A stretch of 64,000 nucleotides of DNA from Bostrychus sinensis. Lineage: Eukaryota > Chordata > Actinopteri > Gobiiformes > Eleotridae. Numbering within the stretch: the first letter of the stretch is position 1; every line of letters begins with the position of its first letter. Below the pieces are notes generated by a model. That model did no database searches. It was given only the letters and a program-made list of their open reading frames with translations, and was not told the origin of the DNA. This document shows positions 11,768 through 23,835 of this stretch, piece by piece. The position numbers were made by a program, and so were the translations under genes. The stretch spans positions 19,297,520 to 19,361,519 of the forward strand of contig CM036257.1 in assembly GCA_020698575.1 (NCBI GenBank), read 5' to 3'.

Positions 11768-12840
11768 TTACATGCTCCCTTTAGGCCAATTAATAAGCAG
11801 CAATAACAGATCCTACCACAATTATGCAGATGACACTCAGATTTACATCTCACTGACAGCAGGTGAATATGGGCCTGTGGGTTCACTCTGTCACTGCATC
11901 CAACAGATCAATGAGTGGATGAGAAACAACTTTCTCCAGCTAAACACAGACAAGACTGAAATAATCATCTTTGGCCCACAGAAACAAAGACAAGGTGTCC
12001 GTAGTCACCTCGAGTCTCTTTCACTAAAACATACAAGTCAGGTTAGAAATCTCGGGGTAATCATGGACTCTGACTTGAACTTCAGCAGTCACATTAAATC
12101 TATAACAGCATCAGCATTTTACCATCTCAAAAACATTGCCAAAATCAAAGGTATACTGTCTAAACCAGACCTAGAGAGACTTATTCATGCATTCATCTCC
12201 AGCAGGTTAGACTACTGTAACGGTCTGCTCACTGGACTCACTAAGGGAGCTGTAAGACAGCTGCAGTACATCCAGAACGCTGCTGCTCGGGTCCTGACCA
12301 AAACCAGGAAGTACAACCATATTAGTCCTGTCCTCAGGTCTCTGCACTGGCTTCCTGTCGCTCAGAGAATAGACTTTAAAACATCTCTGCTTGTGTACAA
12401 GTCTCTCCATGGCTTAGCACCAAAGTACATCTCTGACCTGTTGGTCCCATATGAACCATCTGGGACTCTGAGAACCTCAGGGACAGGTCTTCTACTGGTG
12501 CCCAGAGTCAGGACTAAACTCGGTGAAGCAGAGTTTCAGTTTTATGCAGCTAAACTCTGGAACAGTCTCCCTGACGATGTTAGACAGACCTCTACTCTGA
12601 CAATGTTCAAGTCCAGACTTAAAACTGTTCTTTTTATCTGTGCATATGCCAACTGAAAGTGTTTTATCTGCACTCTTCTCTTTTAATTTAATTTTAAATT
12701 GATTCTTAATTATACTCTTTAAATTGGATTCTATTGTTTTAATTGTGTTTTGTACTTTAAAATTTGCCTTTTTTTTTCTGTAAAGCAGATTGAATTGCTC
12801 TGTGTATGAATTGTGCTATACAAATAAACTCGCCTTGCCT
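11768..12840 (+). mobile_element. 5'-truncated L2-clade LINE
   Basis: A non-LTR retrotransposon cut off at its 5' side in the palm of the reverse transcriptase. After the coding part comes a ~185-bp 3' UTR (12657-12840) with GTGCTATACAAATAAACT and a TGCCT-repeat tail, the usual end of fish L2 elements. CCTTCTT flanks both sides (about 11761-11767 and 12841-12847), which fits a short target-site duplication from target-primed insertion. The host site is a family A MITE. The element cannot move itself because endonuclease and most of the RT are missing. Confidence 0.8.
11772..12656 (+). CDS. L2 LINE reverse transcriptase, C-terminal part
   Basis: The frame encodes about 294 residues of a non-LTR reverse transcriptase. 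The catalytic YADD box is at residues 18-21 (nt 11823-11834), followed by NTDKTEIIIFGP and the LGVIMDSDLNFSSHI thumb-proximal motif, then the conserved C-terminal region with LDYCNGLLTGL, LQYIQNAAARVLT, LHWLPV-RI and LWNSLPDDVR. These are characteristic of L2/CR1-type LINEs of fish. It normally copies element RNA into DNA at a nicked chromosomal site. The frame is continuous to a TGA at 12654-12656, so the insertion is fairly young. The missing N-terminus includes the apurinic-like endonuclease and the first catalytic RT aspartate, so it cannot be active. The first ATG is simply an internal Met of the ORF2 protein. Confidence 0.85.
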   Translation: MLPLGQLISSNNRSYHNYADDTQIYISLTAGEYGPVGSLCHCIQQINEWMRNNFLQLNTDKTEIIIFGPQKQRQGVRSHLESLSLKHTSQVRNLGVIMDSDLNFSSHIKSITASAFYHLKNIAKIKGILSKPDLERLIHAFISSRLDYCNGLLTGLTKGAVRQLQYIQNAAARVLTKTRKYNHISPVLRSLHWLPVAQRIDFKTSLLVYKSLHGLAPKYISDLLVPYEPSGTLRTSGTGLLLVPRVRTKLGEAEFQFYAAKLWNSLPDDVRQTSTLTMFKSRLKTVLFICAYAN

Positions 12841-12965
12841 TGCCTTCTTAAAAGCTGAAAATGTTTGGTTTCACCTCTCTAAAAGCTGGCCTTTACCAGA
12901 AAGTACTCCTGCATGCGTGTAAAGCACATATACACAGTTACTGAACACGCTGTCACACCTCTGGC

Positions 12966-15875
12966 TCTGATGTTAGGCTCGTTGGAGATGAGCAAGATTT
13001 GCGCATTTTCGATCGGTGTTGATCTGTGCACAGTGACGCCGGTTAGATTTGTGTCCGACTTGCTCCTGACTTGCTCTGATGTCACGAGTGCGACAATCAC
13101 CGAAAGCTTGCTAAATCCAGACCAGACCAGCCGTCTGAGCCAACCACCTGCAGGTCATCAGGAGCAACTGCAGAGGCTGCATGGCTCAGTGCATGATGGG
13201 AAAATGTTCACCTGTCAGCGATGAACAGGTAATTTTATCTTAGTTTAGTGTTGATCAGAAACGTAACACACCGACACTTCTCTGCTCCACCCGACTCTTT
13301 TCGACACAGTTCTGACCTGGATAAACTCTGCTCAGAGTGAAGTACAGTATTATTAAAGAGATTGTTCATAATATCTGCTGTTATAGGAGGCTTTTTAACT
13401 TATGTAATGTGTAAACCTAGACATGAAAGCTAAGAATCACTGCTAAATGTGCCTTAGACCTATGTTGTGTGCTCCTGAAGAGCACCTCATTAACACAGAC
13501 TGTGGTCAAACACGAAACAGAAAAGTTACCAATCAGTTTGATACATTTATTTGCAAAATCACATCCAACACACGCGAGAAATGCATTTCAGTCTGATGCT
13601 ACATGAGCTGAACCACAAAATGTCCCACTTCACTACAGACGTCTTGCCCCTCCTCCTGTTGCAGACGTGCACTCTCGTTCACATTCCAGGTGAGGTGCAG
13701 TTCATCTTGAATGGGCCTACTATCTCTCCTCTTTGTATTTCCCTTCCCTGTTTTTCCTGTGTGTGGGCAGAGTTTTCCTGGGAGCAGACAGACTCACCAT
13801 TTTCAGCCAGCTGCTCGTCTAATATTTTTTGAAAGACTTTGTACCAGTGTGTGATCAGTATACTTACCTGTTTCTCCTGCCTCTTGTCAATATCTGAACT
13901 CATCTCCCGAACAGCTACACCTAAAAGGTTTTTGCACAATAAATACTTACCTTTAGCCTCAGTCTTTGGTCTTTTTTTAGGTCCACTTCCACTCTTACTA
14001 GTAAGAGCTTAAAATGCTGTCACTACAAAGCTGTCAGTTCATTTATCTATCTGTTAGGTTCATGTTTATTGAGGAGGTACTGCACCTTTAATGCTATTCT
14101 GTAAATGACCGTAATGGTTTTGTTGCCAGTTATGAGGGTCAGGACCTCCATTACTCTCAGTCCTGGGTCTGAATCATGTCCTTGTTGTGACACAGAGGAC
14201 ACAGAGAGTTTTTGCCTCTCATCACCAGCTCCATTAAATAAACATGGCAAGTCTTGCTCCCTGCCTCGTCGCTGCAGCTGACACTGAAACTATACGCCAC
14301 ATCCAAAAGGACACAGGAGAACTCAAACTGCAGCGCCTAAATCTGTGCACCCAGATGACAAAGTCGAGCTGACGCAGCAGTTTAGTGTCGTTCGGTTTGG
14401 AAATAAATACAAGGTAAGTGTTTTGCCAAAGCAGTCGTGTGTGTAGGTGGAGGTTATTGATGCAACTTTTGCTAAGGACTTAAACATATACTGTCTGTCT
14501 TTTTGTCACTGCAACAGCCAGGGGTCAATAACATCTCTAACACAATTTTATTTATTACAATGCAGTTTTTTTCTTGTATTTGAAGAAAAATATCACCAAT
14601 GAGAAAGGTTATCCATCTTACTCTGGGTCAGGGATCTTTTATCTGAACAAAAAGCATCTCAAATGCTGTGAGATGCACCTGGAAAGCACTATGGTGACAT
14701 TTAAGTGCTACACAGCCACTCCAGTGAAGGACCAACTTCCCTCTCTATCTCCACTGCATTGTTTCCTCTCAGGGACAGTGGCAGGTTACAAGGCTGATTA
14801 GTGTTAGTCATAAATATTCAGTAAACTTGTGGTTCCACTGTGGGATTTCTGCTATAAACATAAACATAACAGCTCAGGGGAGGTAAAGTAGGGAATTTAA
14901 ACTGCAGTCTGTCGCATTCAGGGGATTTTTTTTTAGCATAAATTTAACACAATATTCATAATTAAGCTGCTATGGTTGGATATTTATATCAGAAAGGGCT
15001 GCGATAAGGTATCTATGGGATTGGACTGTTTAATTATGAGATCAACCTCAAGGACATTTTTACACCTATGTCAGATTTGAATACAGAAAAAACACTGCAG
15101 ATATACAGTAGTGTATAAGACTGAAGTATTTTGAGTGTATGTTTCGATCCAGGAGTGTTTGATACAGACCTAAGATACTAAAAGAACAAATTAGTAGGTT
15201 CTTTACCACTGTGAAATTTAAGGGTTTTTGTGGTTCAATGGAAAGAGCATTTACCCCTGAACTCAAAGATCATAAAACTTCTGGGCACTATTTCTTTGCC
15301 ATTGTGAGAGAGGACCAGTGAGGTCTACACACTCCTAGAGTACTTTTAAGTATTTTTGTACATCGATACACCTTTCTTTGCTCATAGCCCTATTTAAGAC
15401 TTTTACATTGTACTGTCCATTTAAATTCATTTAGTTTTCATGTAGACAATTATATAAAATACATCATAAAATCACATTTATATGTCCTGACCCAACATTA
15501 CAGATTGCATGTTTAGTATGTAAATATATTCATTATGTAATCCTATATGTACAATGTTAGCGTAGTTAGCTTCTCACTTTCTGTCTGAGCTCTTGGTGCA
15601 CACAGTACATTATGCATTTTCAATATGGAAAGAGGTTGTAATGAACAATACACTGCAATAAATAATATTTTTTCCTGTCCTTAACACCCCCAACATCAGC
15701 AGAGCTACCTACAAAGATACATTTCTAGCACTTACAGTAGACAAATGTAGTAATATAATAATTCTACAACCTTTAGCTTCACATTACTTACATTTTTTTT
15801 GCCTGTTTTTTGCCCTGTACTTGTGTGTTTGTGTACTTATTCTGTTATGTATGTGAATCTACATAATGTGTGTTG
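12966..15875. other. Intergenic, possible MITE remnants
   Basis: At 13995-14090 CAGTTCATTTATCTATCTGT and nearby GCTTAAAATGCTGTCAC resemble 48055-48110, the interior of family A, so a further degraded copy may be present. The rest is unrecognised. A degenerate tRNA-like motif GTGGTTCAATGGAAAGAGCA lies at 15229-15248. Confidence 0.35.
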
Positions 15876-16077
15876 TTAAAGGGTCTGAATGGGACCATCC
15901 CCCTCTGTTTTGAGCATCTTAGTAGTAAAAAAAACAAAAAACAAAATCAGTCTCTGCCCTAGTTTCACCTCTGTCCAAAACACTAAGTGAGTCCAGATGA
16001 GGCGCTGTGCTAATGACTGAATAATTAGGTTTCCTCCAATACAAAAAGGAAAATATGATCAGATAGTGCATCTTTAA
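15876..16077. mobile_element. Possible short TTAAAG-ended MITE
   Basis: The left end GTTAAAGGGTCTGAATG and the right end (reverse complement TATTAAAGATGCACTATC) share TTAAAG and frame a 200-bp stretch. The match is short, so this is tentative. Confidence 0.25.
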
Positions 16078-16749
16078 TAGAGTGTCCCTTATGAGTGTGT
16101 GGGTATATTAAAATCCTTGATAAATCCTATAATAAAACCAAAATGATATCTTAAAGTCTTCTCACACTATTCTACTGGCTATGTGTGATATGAAAATTGA
16201 TCTGTTTTTCTCAAATGCTAAATAAAAATAGCATACTTTCTGTTTAATAGCATTTTTTAAAGTAAGTAGTGACATCTCTTGCTTGAGTTGAGAAAAGTTG
16301 TGTGAGCTGAGAGAAAGTTTGGATGTCCATGTCCCTGCGGAGCCCGGTCTGGACTGTCTTTGAGGTTTGTCCCACAGCTGTTGGAAGTGCTGCTCTCAGA
16401 CTTTTCCTCTAAAGCCATCTGTTCACAAAGACACTCACCATAAAAGGTCCAGCTCCTGTTCACAATGCCAACTGTATTTAGGAGTTTCTCCCTCAACAAC
16501 TTGGCCACAATGACCAGGACGAGAGCAAGAACCTCAAGTGGAGAAGGGATTTCCAGTCAACCAAAAAGTAGAGAATAAAGTTTTAAAACTATATATTTTT
16601 TTTAGACTAAATGGGTTCCACTTTCTAAATTCCCAGCTAACTTCCACTAAAACTGACAATCTTTCTAGAAAAGTATGTTAAATAGATAGTAAGCTCATTA
16701 TTTTTTTTCCTTTATGTTTTTCTTATATACTTCTTATAGCCTACTGTCT

Positions 16750-16805
16750 AATCCAAAAGTGGGTTGCAGAACTGTTTTACGAGGATCGTGGGCCTTTGCC
16801 AGAGC

Positions 16806-16836
<31 letters not shown>

Positions 16837-17531
16837 AATTTTAAAAAATATATAATTGATTTACACTCCTTAACAGTAGGTGGCAGTATGGGACATTAGC
16901 AGTGTGGGGTGTTTTGTCCACTGAAAAAATAAAAGCAGAATAGATTCTTTTTAAAAATATAGTCTTAAAAAGAAAAAAGAAACCCATCCCTTAAATTTAA
17001 AAAGGAATACATGAAAAATTAAATAAATGTCTATATTTAAAAAGGAGCATCATCAAATTTGTTTCTGTCCACTAGAAAAGTAAAAGCAGATGAGTTTTAT
17101 ATAAGCTGCCTCAAAAAATAAATAAATAAATAAGTAAAATAAATAAATAAATAAATAGATAAAATAAAAACACTTGTAAAAATTGAAAACAATTCATAAA
17201 AATAAAGCCATGCTGCAAAATGCCTGTTCAAAAAACTCATTCATCAACCCTCCCCTCCCAAAAAGAGCTCCTCAAAGTAAAAAAAAAAAAAAAGCACTCT
17301 CTTCTTTTTTTTTTTTTTTCTTCTGAGATGGTTTCTTTTTTGAGGCAACTGATTTAAAAATCTTCATCTGCTTTTATTTTTCTAACAGACAAAAACAATT
17401 CTGATGTTGCACCTCTGGGCCACCGTACTGAAGTGAGTGCTGCTTAATTTTCTTCAGTATCTCTTTTATTTGGGGCGAGGCTTGTTGTTATGGGTGACAG
17501 TGGGTCCCGAAGCCAAACCAGTTGAGAACCA
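16750..17531. mobile_element. Probable hAT relic with poly-A and AAAT tracts
   Basis: The right end GTTGAGAACCACTG is the complement of a CAGTGGTTCTCAAC terminus typical of hAT non-autonomous elements. The left side (CCAAAAGTGGGTTGC near 16754) fits the same type but lacks a clean end. Inside are 27 consecutive A residues (16806-16832), an AAAT microsatellite (about 17109-17160) and T/A runs at 17279-17340. Confidence 0.35.
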
Positions 17532-18365
17532 CTGTTCTAAACATAATCAAAAATGAAAAATGAAATACTTTATTTTTTCGTCTTCAACTTATTCCAGTGA
17601 AATATAACAAAGAAATACAATGACAGACGACCATTCACTGGGAGCAGTTTAGGTTTGTTAGATTAGTTTTTGGATGTGCTTGTGTTTAAGAGCAGCTTGT
17701 TAACACAGGTACCTGGTGCATTAAGACATCAGAGAGACTGACAACAGCAGCTCTGCCGGGGTTCATCACTCCAAACTCCAAACTACTGTTGTGCACAAAC
17801 AATCAATGAAACCCACTGAGATGGATTTTCAAACGCTGCCAACGTTCAGCCGCAACAAAGATGAGATAAATATTCCAGACTGAAAGGAAAGGCAGAAGGA
17901 AAGCAAAAAAATTTTACATTATCATAATAAAAATAATCTGTTTTTATAAATATAACTAGAACATAGATCAGTGGTTCTTGCTTGATTTTGTTGGTGCCCA
18001 CATAAGACACAATCATATCTATCCTAAAGTAATTTCTTTTAATGAGACTAGGTGGAGACCAGGGCCAATAAAATGTACAGTATAGTAAATAAAAAAGACA
18101 TCATGTAAAAAAGTCTAGTCCTGTATAGTGTAAGTGCATGTGGTAGTGTTGTAGTGCCTTGAGACAATTTTACTCAGTCTCAGATGTCTCTTTTTTTCTT
18201 TTTTTTAAAACCAAACATAAGAAAATGCTACACATAATAATTTTAAAGTCAATTGTTTTCAGCATCAGAAGAAGCAGAAATATGATCTGTCTCTGTTTGT
18301 GAAGAATGATGCATTTGAATGTTTAAAAAAAAATCAATAATGTATTTTGATCACTTTTTAAAACT
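17532..18365. other. Intergenic; one hAT-like terminus
   Basis: CAGTGGTTCTTG at 17970-17981 resembles a hAT end but no partner was found. Otherwise unremarkable. Confidence 0.35.
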
Positions 18366-18470
18366 TTGGGGAATTGATGACTCTAAATGGCCTGATAATA
18401 AATGAATGAATGAATGAATGAATGAATGAATGAGAGAGTGAATGGTTGTCTCTCTGTGTGTCCTAATGGG
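18366..18470 (+). repeat. SINE fragment containing an AATG microsatellite
   Basis: ATTGATGACTCTAAATGGCC and GAGAGTGAATGGTTGTCT match the central part of the SINE at 31035-31431 (opposite strand). Between these landmarks the SINE has a single ATGAATG, while here the motif is expanded to about eight tandem copies (18401-18433). Confidence 0.55.
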
Positions 18471-18935
18471 AATAAGAGGAGAGAATGGATGCATCTATTA
18501 CCAACTGGAAATACTTTCACAATAAACAAGATCTATCTATCTATCAGGGGTTTGTGATGTTGAAACGCCAACCTGCCATAGTGTGACATAAATCAAACGC
18601 TCCCCGTGTGTCAAAGAGGAGTGCAAAAAAAAAAAAAAAAACAACAACCCTGCTTTCTCAGAGTAGAACAGCGCTCAGTACAGTAGTGCCTATAGAGGTC
18701 AATTATGGTCGACCATCAATTTTACACACACTTAAACGGAGCGGCGGCACAGGTCGTAAAACACCCCCCATCTGCTGCCTACATCAGTCATCTTTACAAT
18801 AGACCCCCTCCCCCCAGACGCTTCCTCCAGGCCTGCTCATCCAAGACACACGGAGATGTCCAAGAATGTGTCAGAGGTAAGGATTTTAAAATGTGCCCAA
18901 ATGTGGTCCAGCTGCAGGGAGTCACAGGCCAGTGC

Positions 18936-18992
18936 GCTCCTTTGTGTCAGTCTCAAACCTGGATAAATGGAGAGGGTTGTGTAAAGAAATGC
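18936..18992 (+). repeat. Dispersed repeat family C fragment
   Basis: GTGTCAGTCTCAAACCTGGA and ATAAATGGAGAGGGTTGTGT closely match 23700-23750. Upstream 18480-18935 shows only an A-rich run (18627-18642) and a CTAT stretch near 18531-18544. Confidence 0.55.
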
Positions 18993-19525
18993 AAACATTT
19001 GTAGGTGAGATGCATGATATTTTTTCGTGAGGTGAAGGGAAAAGCTGAACTACATGTGTTCAAATGTACTTAGGTTTTCTCAAGGGTAGAACATGTTTGC
19101 ATAAAATGAGAAACAGTGAAAATCTTATACACACAGATACCTATTTAGAAACAACTTTTGAGTTTGGAGATGTTATGTCCTGTTTGAGATTTGTAGCTTG
19201 AAGGAAAGAACTGAAAACATTTTTCTTGTGTTTGGAGGAAACAGTTTTATCATCTATTTACATATTCTTGTTACAGAAATTATCTGTCAAAATATGAGAC
19301 CTTTGTCATCTCAAGCTTATTGTCATTAGCTGGGCTGGCTCCCTACAAAAAACTGGATTAAAGGCACAGTCCAGGCTGTGTCTGCCTACACAGTGAAACA
19401 ATTCAAAAAAGAAATACATAAATAGAGAGAAGAAAACCTTATCATAAAGCAGATAAAGACTGGCAAAGCCTCCCAATAGTCTTAGACAAGGTGGTGATAC
19501 ACGTATCATTGTGTAGTAATTAATG
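18993..19525. other. Intergenic, nothing recognised
   Basis: AT-rich; a minus-strand open frame at 19306-19530 has no domain. Confidence 0.45.
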
Positions 19526-19527
19526 TA

Positions 19528-20060
19528 CACTATATTTCCAAAAGTATTAGCTCACCTGCCTTTACACACACATGAACTTAAGTGACGTCTCATTCTTAAT
19601 CCTTAGGGTTTAATATGATGTCGGCCCAGCCTTTGCATCTATCTACATCAGACATCTAAGGGTCTGATGTTCTTGTCCAGTGTCAGACACTGATGTTGGA
19701 TGAGAAGTCCTGGCTCTCAGTCCTCGCTCTAATTTATCCCAAAGGTGTTCTGTCAGGTTGAGGTCAGGACTCTGTTCAGGTTCAGTCAACTTCTCCTACA
19801 CCAAACTCACTCATCCATGTCTTTATGGACCGTGCTTTGTGCTCTGGTGCAGTCATGTTGGAACAGGAAGTGGTCATCCCCAAACTGTTCCTATAAAGTT
19901 GGGAGCATGGAATTGTCCAAAATCTCTTGGTGCTGAAGCATTCAGAGTTCCTTTCACTGGAAGCTAAGAGGCCAAGCCCAGCTCCTGAAAACAACCCCAC
20001 ACCTATAATCCCAATTCAGTTTTTTTGGGTGACTGAGCGAATACTATTAGAAATATAGTG
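19528..20060 (-). mobile_element. Internally deleted Tc1-type transposon
   Basis: The left end CACTATATTTCCAAAAGTAT continues TTAGCTCACCTGCC. The right end, reverse-complemented, is CACTATATTTCTAATAGTAT then TCGCTCA, a clear terminal inverted repeat. TA precedes the left end, and the right-hand TA has decayed to TT. The minus strand keeps the 3' half of a Tc1/mariner transposase gene between these ends. The 5' half of the gene is gone, so the unit looks like a deletion derivative on its way to becoming a MITE. Confidence 0.8.
19590..20000 (-). pseudogene. Tc1-type transposase, C-terminal remnant
   Basis: From 20000 to 19782 the minus strand reads GLFSGAGLGLLAS, ILDNS-like and APEHKARSIKTWMSEFGV, the second half of the DDE catalytic domain of fish Tc1 transposases. 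These enzymes cut and paste the element at TA sites. The N-terminal paired-type DNA-binding domain and first catalytic Asp are absent. Frame is lost around the conserved second Asp region, and a stop replaces the Trp expected after EFGVEELD. Further family sequence (TCCTGACCTCAACCTGACAG and onward in minus sense) continues to about 19590 out of frame. Clearly dead. Confidence 0.75.
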
Positions 20061-22669
20061 TTTTCTCTCCTGGTAGAATCAAAGCTGGTTGCCAATTAAT
20101 GATTGCATTGGCAAAGATCAATCTAGTATAGTTTTTTTTATTATTTCTATGTGCATTGTATGTATTTATTAATATGGACAGACATATATATTGTATATGG
20201 CTACTGTTAAGCTACGCATTTCTGTTGTCTCCAGAATTGTCACTAATTTCTATCTTAGCCTATGATATAAAATCTACCACACAGTTTTTCTAACTTCTTT
20301 TTATGCTTTTGTTTAATTAACTTTGACAGTGACTCATCAGTTCTTCAGTGCAGGTATAACTCAGATACACACAGGTTGGTTCCCACATACCACACAGTAG
20401 GAGGCAGACACAGTTATAGCACTTACTAATATTGGCTGGAGTTTCTTGGCTTCTGTCTCCATTTCTGCTGTGACAAAATACTGCTGCAGCTCCTGGAAAC
20501 TTCCTGAGTAATGGTTTTGTGCCCTGGATGTATGCACTGTGTGTAACCTTGAGAAACAACTCAATTAGATTTCCCCCAGGCTCCAGTATTGAGAGGAAAA
20601 CAGGAAAAGCATAACAAAAGCTTTTGTTTAGATTTTATTGTGAGACTATTTTGCACACTGTATTCTGTATTTCAGAATCTATTAGTGCAGGTCAGTGGTC
20701 TTCAGCAGCGTTAATGATGAAATAATATGAAATGAAATAATGTGAACCTGAAGAAAACATTGGAAATGTGGAGTGGAAAAATGACCAAATCAGGTTCAAG
20801 TCAAGAAGCACTTGAGAGTATTTTGCAGAAAAAAATATTAAACTAATATTAATCAAACTACAGACAGCCAGAAAATGTTGACAATTGAAGACTGATGCTT
20901 TCTGTACTGGTTCTTAGTACTGCATACAGTATATCTGACTGAACATGGATCCAGGATTATTAAAGTGGCACAGTCTCCAAGTTGGGACAAATGGTTACCC
21001 TATTTAAAATTTTCTGATTACTTTTAATATCTGATTATATTTCACCATTTTTAATGAAATTAAGTGATTGCCTGTATTAATTTTACTGAAAAGTAGATAT
21101 TAGTAGATTTTACAGAAAAGAAAAAAGTTTTTGTCTCTTTTCCTTTGGCTCAGAAACAACATGGGAGACATGGCCTGCTTGCTACAGCCACATAATCTTT
21201 CGGCAAAATAATAATAAATAAATAAATAATAATACACAATAGAAACTCCACTATGTGTTAACTTTCTTACCAGTGATTATTTCTTTATTTCTGTTTTAAA
21301 CCCTGCTTGGCATTTAAGTATAACTCAAATGCATGAAGCCAGGTTGGATGTGAGTAAAAGCAAGCCAACAGCAAAAGTCAAAATTTGCATGACATTACAA
21401 ATCCCAAATATAGTACTGTTTGTACAAGCGTGTCTGTCAGGCTGCATCAATGCACTCCACTGATATGTTAATCCTCACTGTCTACAGAGCCTACTATCAA
21501 TAAAAGTCACTCTTGTTCCTTGTTCTACAGAACATCAAACCGTTCCCTCTAACAGCGCCGTTGGCGGTGAATTATTAAACAAAAGATCTCAATAAATCTT
21601 TCAGCTTTTACCTTGACTCCACTATGTTTTTATAGGACTGTAACAGTTTTTTGTCCTTGGGGCTCTTAGTGAATGCCATAAATATTTTTAAGTTTATTTA
21701 AAATTGTAAAATGTAAGGAAGTACTTGTTAACTGTGTGGAATCTAAATTTCTGCGGAGAATTGTTCAGTTTATATGATACTGTCTTCTGGGTTTGGTCAC
21801 CATCCAAGCAGATTATGTCAACTTTTTGAGCTGCATATAACTTTAGAAACAACAGTGTCTAAAACTCAGTGTAAGTGAAAAACAAAAGTATGAAGAATAA
21901 GTATTTTATGTAGTTAAAATGCTTTTAACACAAAGATTGCTCAAGGCTTTGAAATAAAGTGCTCTTGAGTGTTCGATAAAAGACAGAAAAGCACCTTTAA
22001 AACACCAACTTGATGCAGTCACTCAGAAGTTGGTGGCCTTGTAAAGTGGACGTTACCAACTGTGTTTGGATGAAATATGAACCAAAACAGGGCCATGGGT
22101 GTGAAAATTGCAATGGTTTGCATTGCTTAAAGCCTGCAGTTATATATTTGAACATGCTTATTTATATATTTATATATAGAGTGCTGTTAGACTAGCTACA
22201 GAAGCAGACCCAAAATGGAGGCATGGAGAGATGAGTGCAGTGTTTGATTGTGTGTGAGTGATAAATGTGGTCAGGTAAGTGTGAAGACTGGCAGGTCGAG
22301 GCTGAAAGAAGTGAGGCTAGAAAAGAAAATATAATGGATGGCCAGGAAAAGTGAGATTGTAAACCTGGAGATACTGAAAAATAAAAAATGAATCTGATAT
22401 CTATCAGCACATTTTTTTTTAAAACCTGACAAAACTTTAAATTTTACAAAAAATGGAAAAAATAGGCTCAAACACCAAGCTGCTTTGCCCCACTGTGAAA
22501 CAACGCTGTGGTAGGGTTAGGGGCTGCAGGTACAGTGGGCGGGACCTGGAGGAGGAGTTGTTACCTGCAAATTAAGGAGGGAGAAAGGCAAACCAGACTG
22601 GAACATGGGAAAAAATGGACTGGACTAACAGGCCAACCACAGCTCATGCAACCAGTACTAGACAAGGTC
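20061..22669. other. Intergenic, nothing recognised
   Basis: Long AT-rich interval with a small AAAT repeat at 21207-21230. Open frames at 20317-20564 and 22192-22471 lack support. No exon or known repeat was recognised. Confidence 0.5.
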
Positions 22670-23070
22670 AACGTGCAGTGGGGCAAATACACTTTTACTC
22701 AATTTACTTTTTATTTTTGGAAAAAATTACATTTTGGATGTATTGTTAGAGAAATAAATATCACTTTTGCTTGAGTAAATTAAAAAAATCTTGAACCTGT
22801 ATTAGAGTATTTCTGGTATAGTAGTATTTTTTCACTTTGGTTGTACAGACGAGAGGTCACAGAAAATCCCAGGTTTGATACTGGTTTAAAGACCGTAATA
22901 CTAGTACATAAGTAGATTTTACTCTGCTTGCAAACAAAATTAAACATCTTTGTACTTACGTATACATTTAATAATAACTTTTTTGAGTACCTTTTCCTCT
23001 TGTATGATACTGTTTTAATGTAACAACACATTTACTTCAGTACAGAGTACAGATTTTGAGTATTAAGAAG
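22670..23070. mobile_element. Probable decayed hAT-like AGTACT element
   Basis: CAGTGGGGCAAATAC at 22676 is followed by repeated ACTTTTACTC, GAGTAAATT, TTTGAGTACC and CAGTACAGAGTACAG motifs like those inside the hAT element at 62154-62692. Ends and target duplication are not clear. Confidence 0.3.
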
Positions 23071-23699
23071 TTTATTTAATAGTGACTTCTGAAATCTACA
23101 AAAAATTTGAAGAACCTGAAGGGAAATCAACAAAGCCAAAATATTTGTTATTGTCTCTTGCAGGATGCTAGAAATTCAAGGACACACTTGCGCTGCATTT
23201 TATTTACAACCACTCTTGCCCCTGTACTTTTTAACTCTTTCCCATGGCTTACTTTGAAGGACATGCCAACTTCACTTCAATAACTGAGAAAACTGTGATC
23301 AGTTCAGTTGAACGCGTTGCCATAATCCTGAAACTGTTGCTCGTTTGAAGATTGGAGAGCATAAAAGCACTGCCTGGGCAATAGAAAAATGTTTGGGCAG
23401 TGAAGAAACCTGCTGAAAACTCAAACTGTGTGTCCTTACAAAGGGCATGGAGTGGACCCTTCAAAGAGCATAGCAGATGATACAGAAGACACATTTCTAT
23501 ACCTTTATCTCCAACAAAAACACAAGTCCAGATTGGGGCTGCTTGGTATTGATCCCGCTGTAAATGTTTATTTTAGACATAGTGAAAAAAAAAAGTGAGA
23601 TAAACTTTGTTAGCAGCAAAATGCCACATGCTTTTGAACAAATCAATGCCAATTACATAGAGAAAGCTCCCAACACAAGGGGTCAAAAGCCAGTGTACT
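23071..23699. other. Intergenic, nothing recognised
   Basis: No repeat or gene recognised. Confidence 0.45.
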
Positions 23700-23835
23700 A
23701 TTTGTGTCAGTCCCAAGCCTGGAAAAATGGAGAGGGTTGTGTCAGGAAGCACTTTGATTACTTGTGCTACTACAGGTGTTACTTCTATTATTACTACCAC
23801 TGCTACTTCTGTTACCACCATTGCCATTAATACTA
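23700..23835 (+). repeat. Family C fragment plus ACT-type trinucleotide tract
   Basis: GTGTCAGTCCCAAGCCTGGA and AAAATGGAGAGGGTTGTGTC (23705-23745) match 18936-18992. It is followed at 23762-23835 by an imperfect ACT/TTA trinucleotide run. Confidence 0.5.

Larger units (their letters stand above)
11640..12965 (-). mobile_element. MITE family A split by an L2 LINE
   Basis: Left piece 11640-11767 carries CAAAAACATACCCGGAG and ATGTTTGAGTAAT, matching the reverse-oriented family A copies. The right piece from 12841 resumes with CTTCTTAAAAGCTGAAAATG then TTTGGTTTCACC, the expected continuation (compare the reverse complement of 8045-8090). The LINE between them is therefore an insertion. The right piece fades out around 12965. 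Confidence 0.6.
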
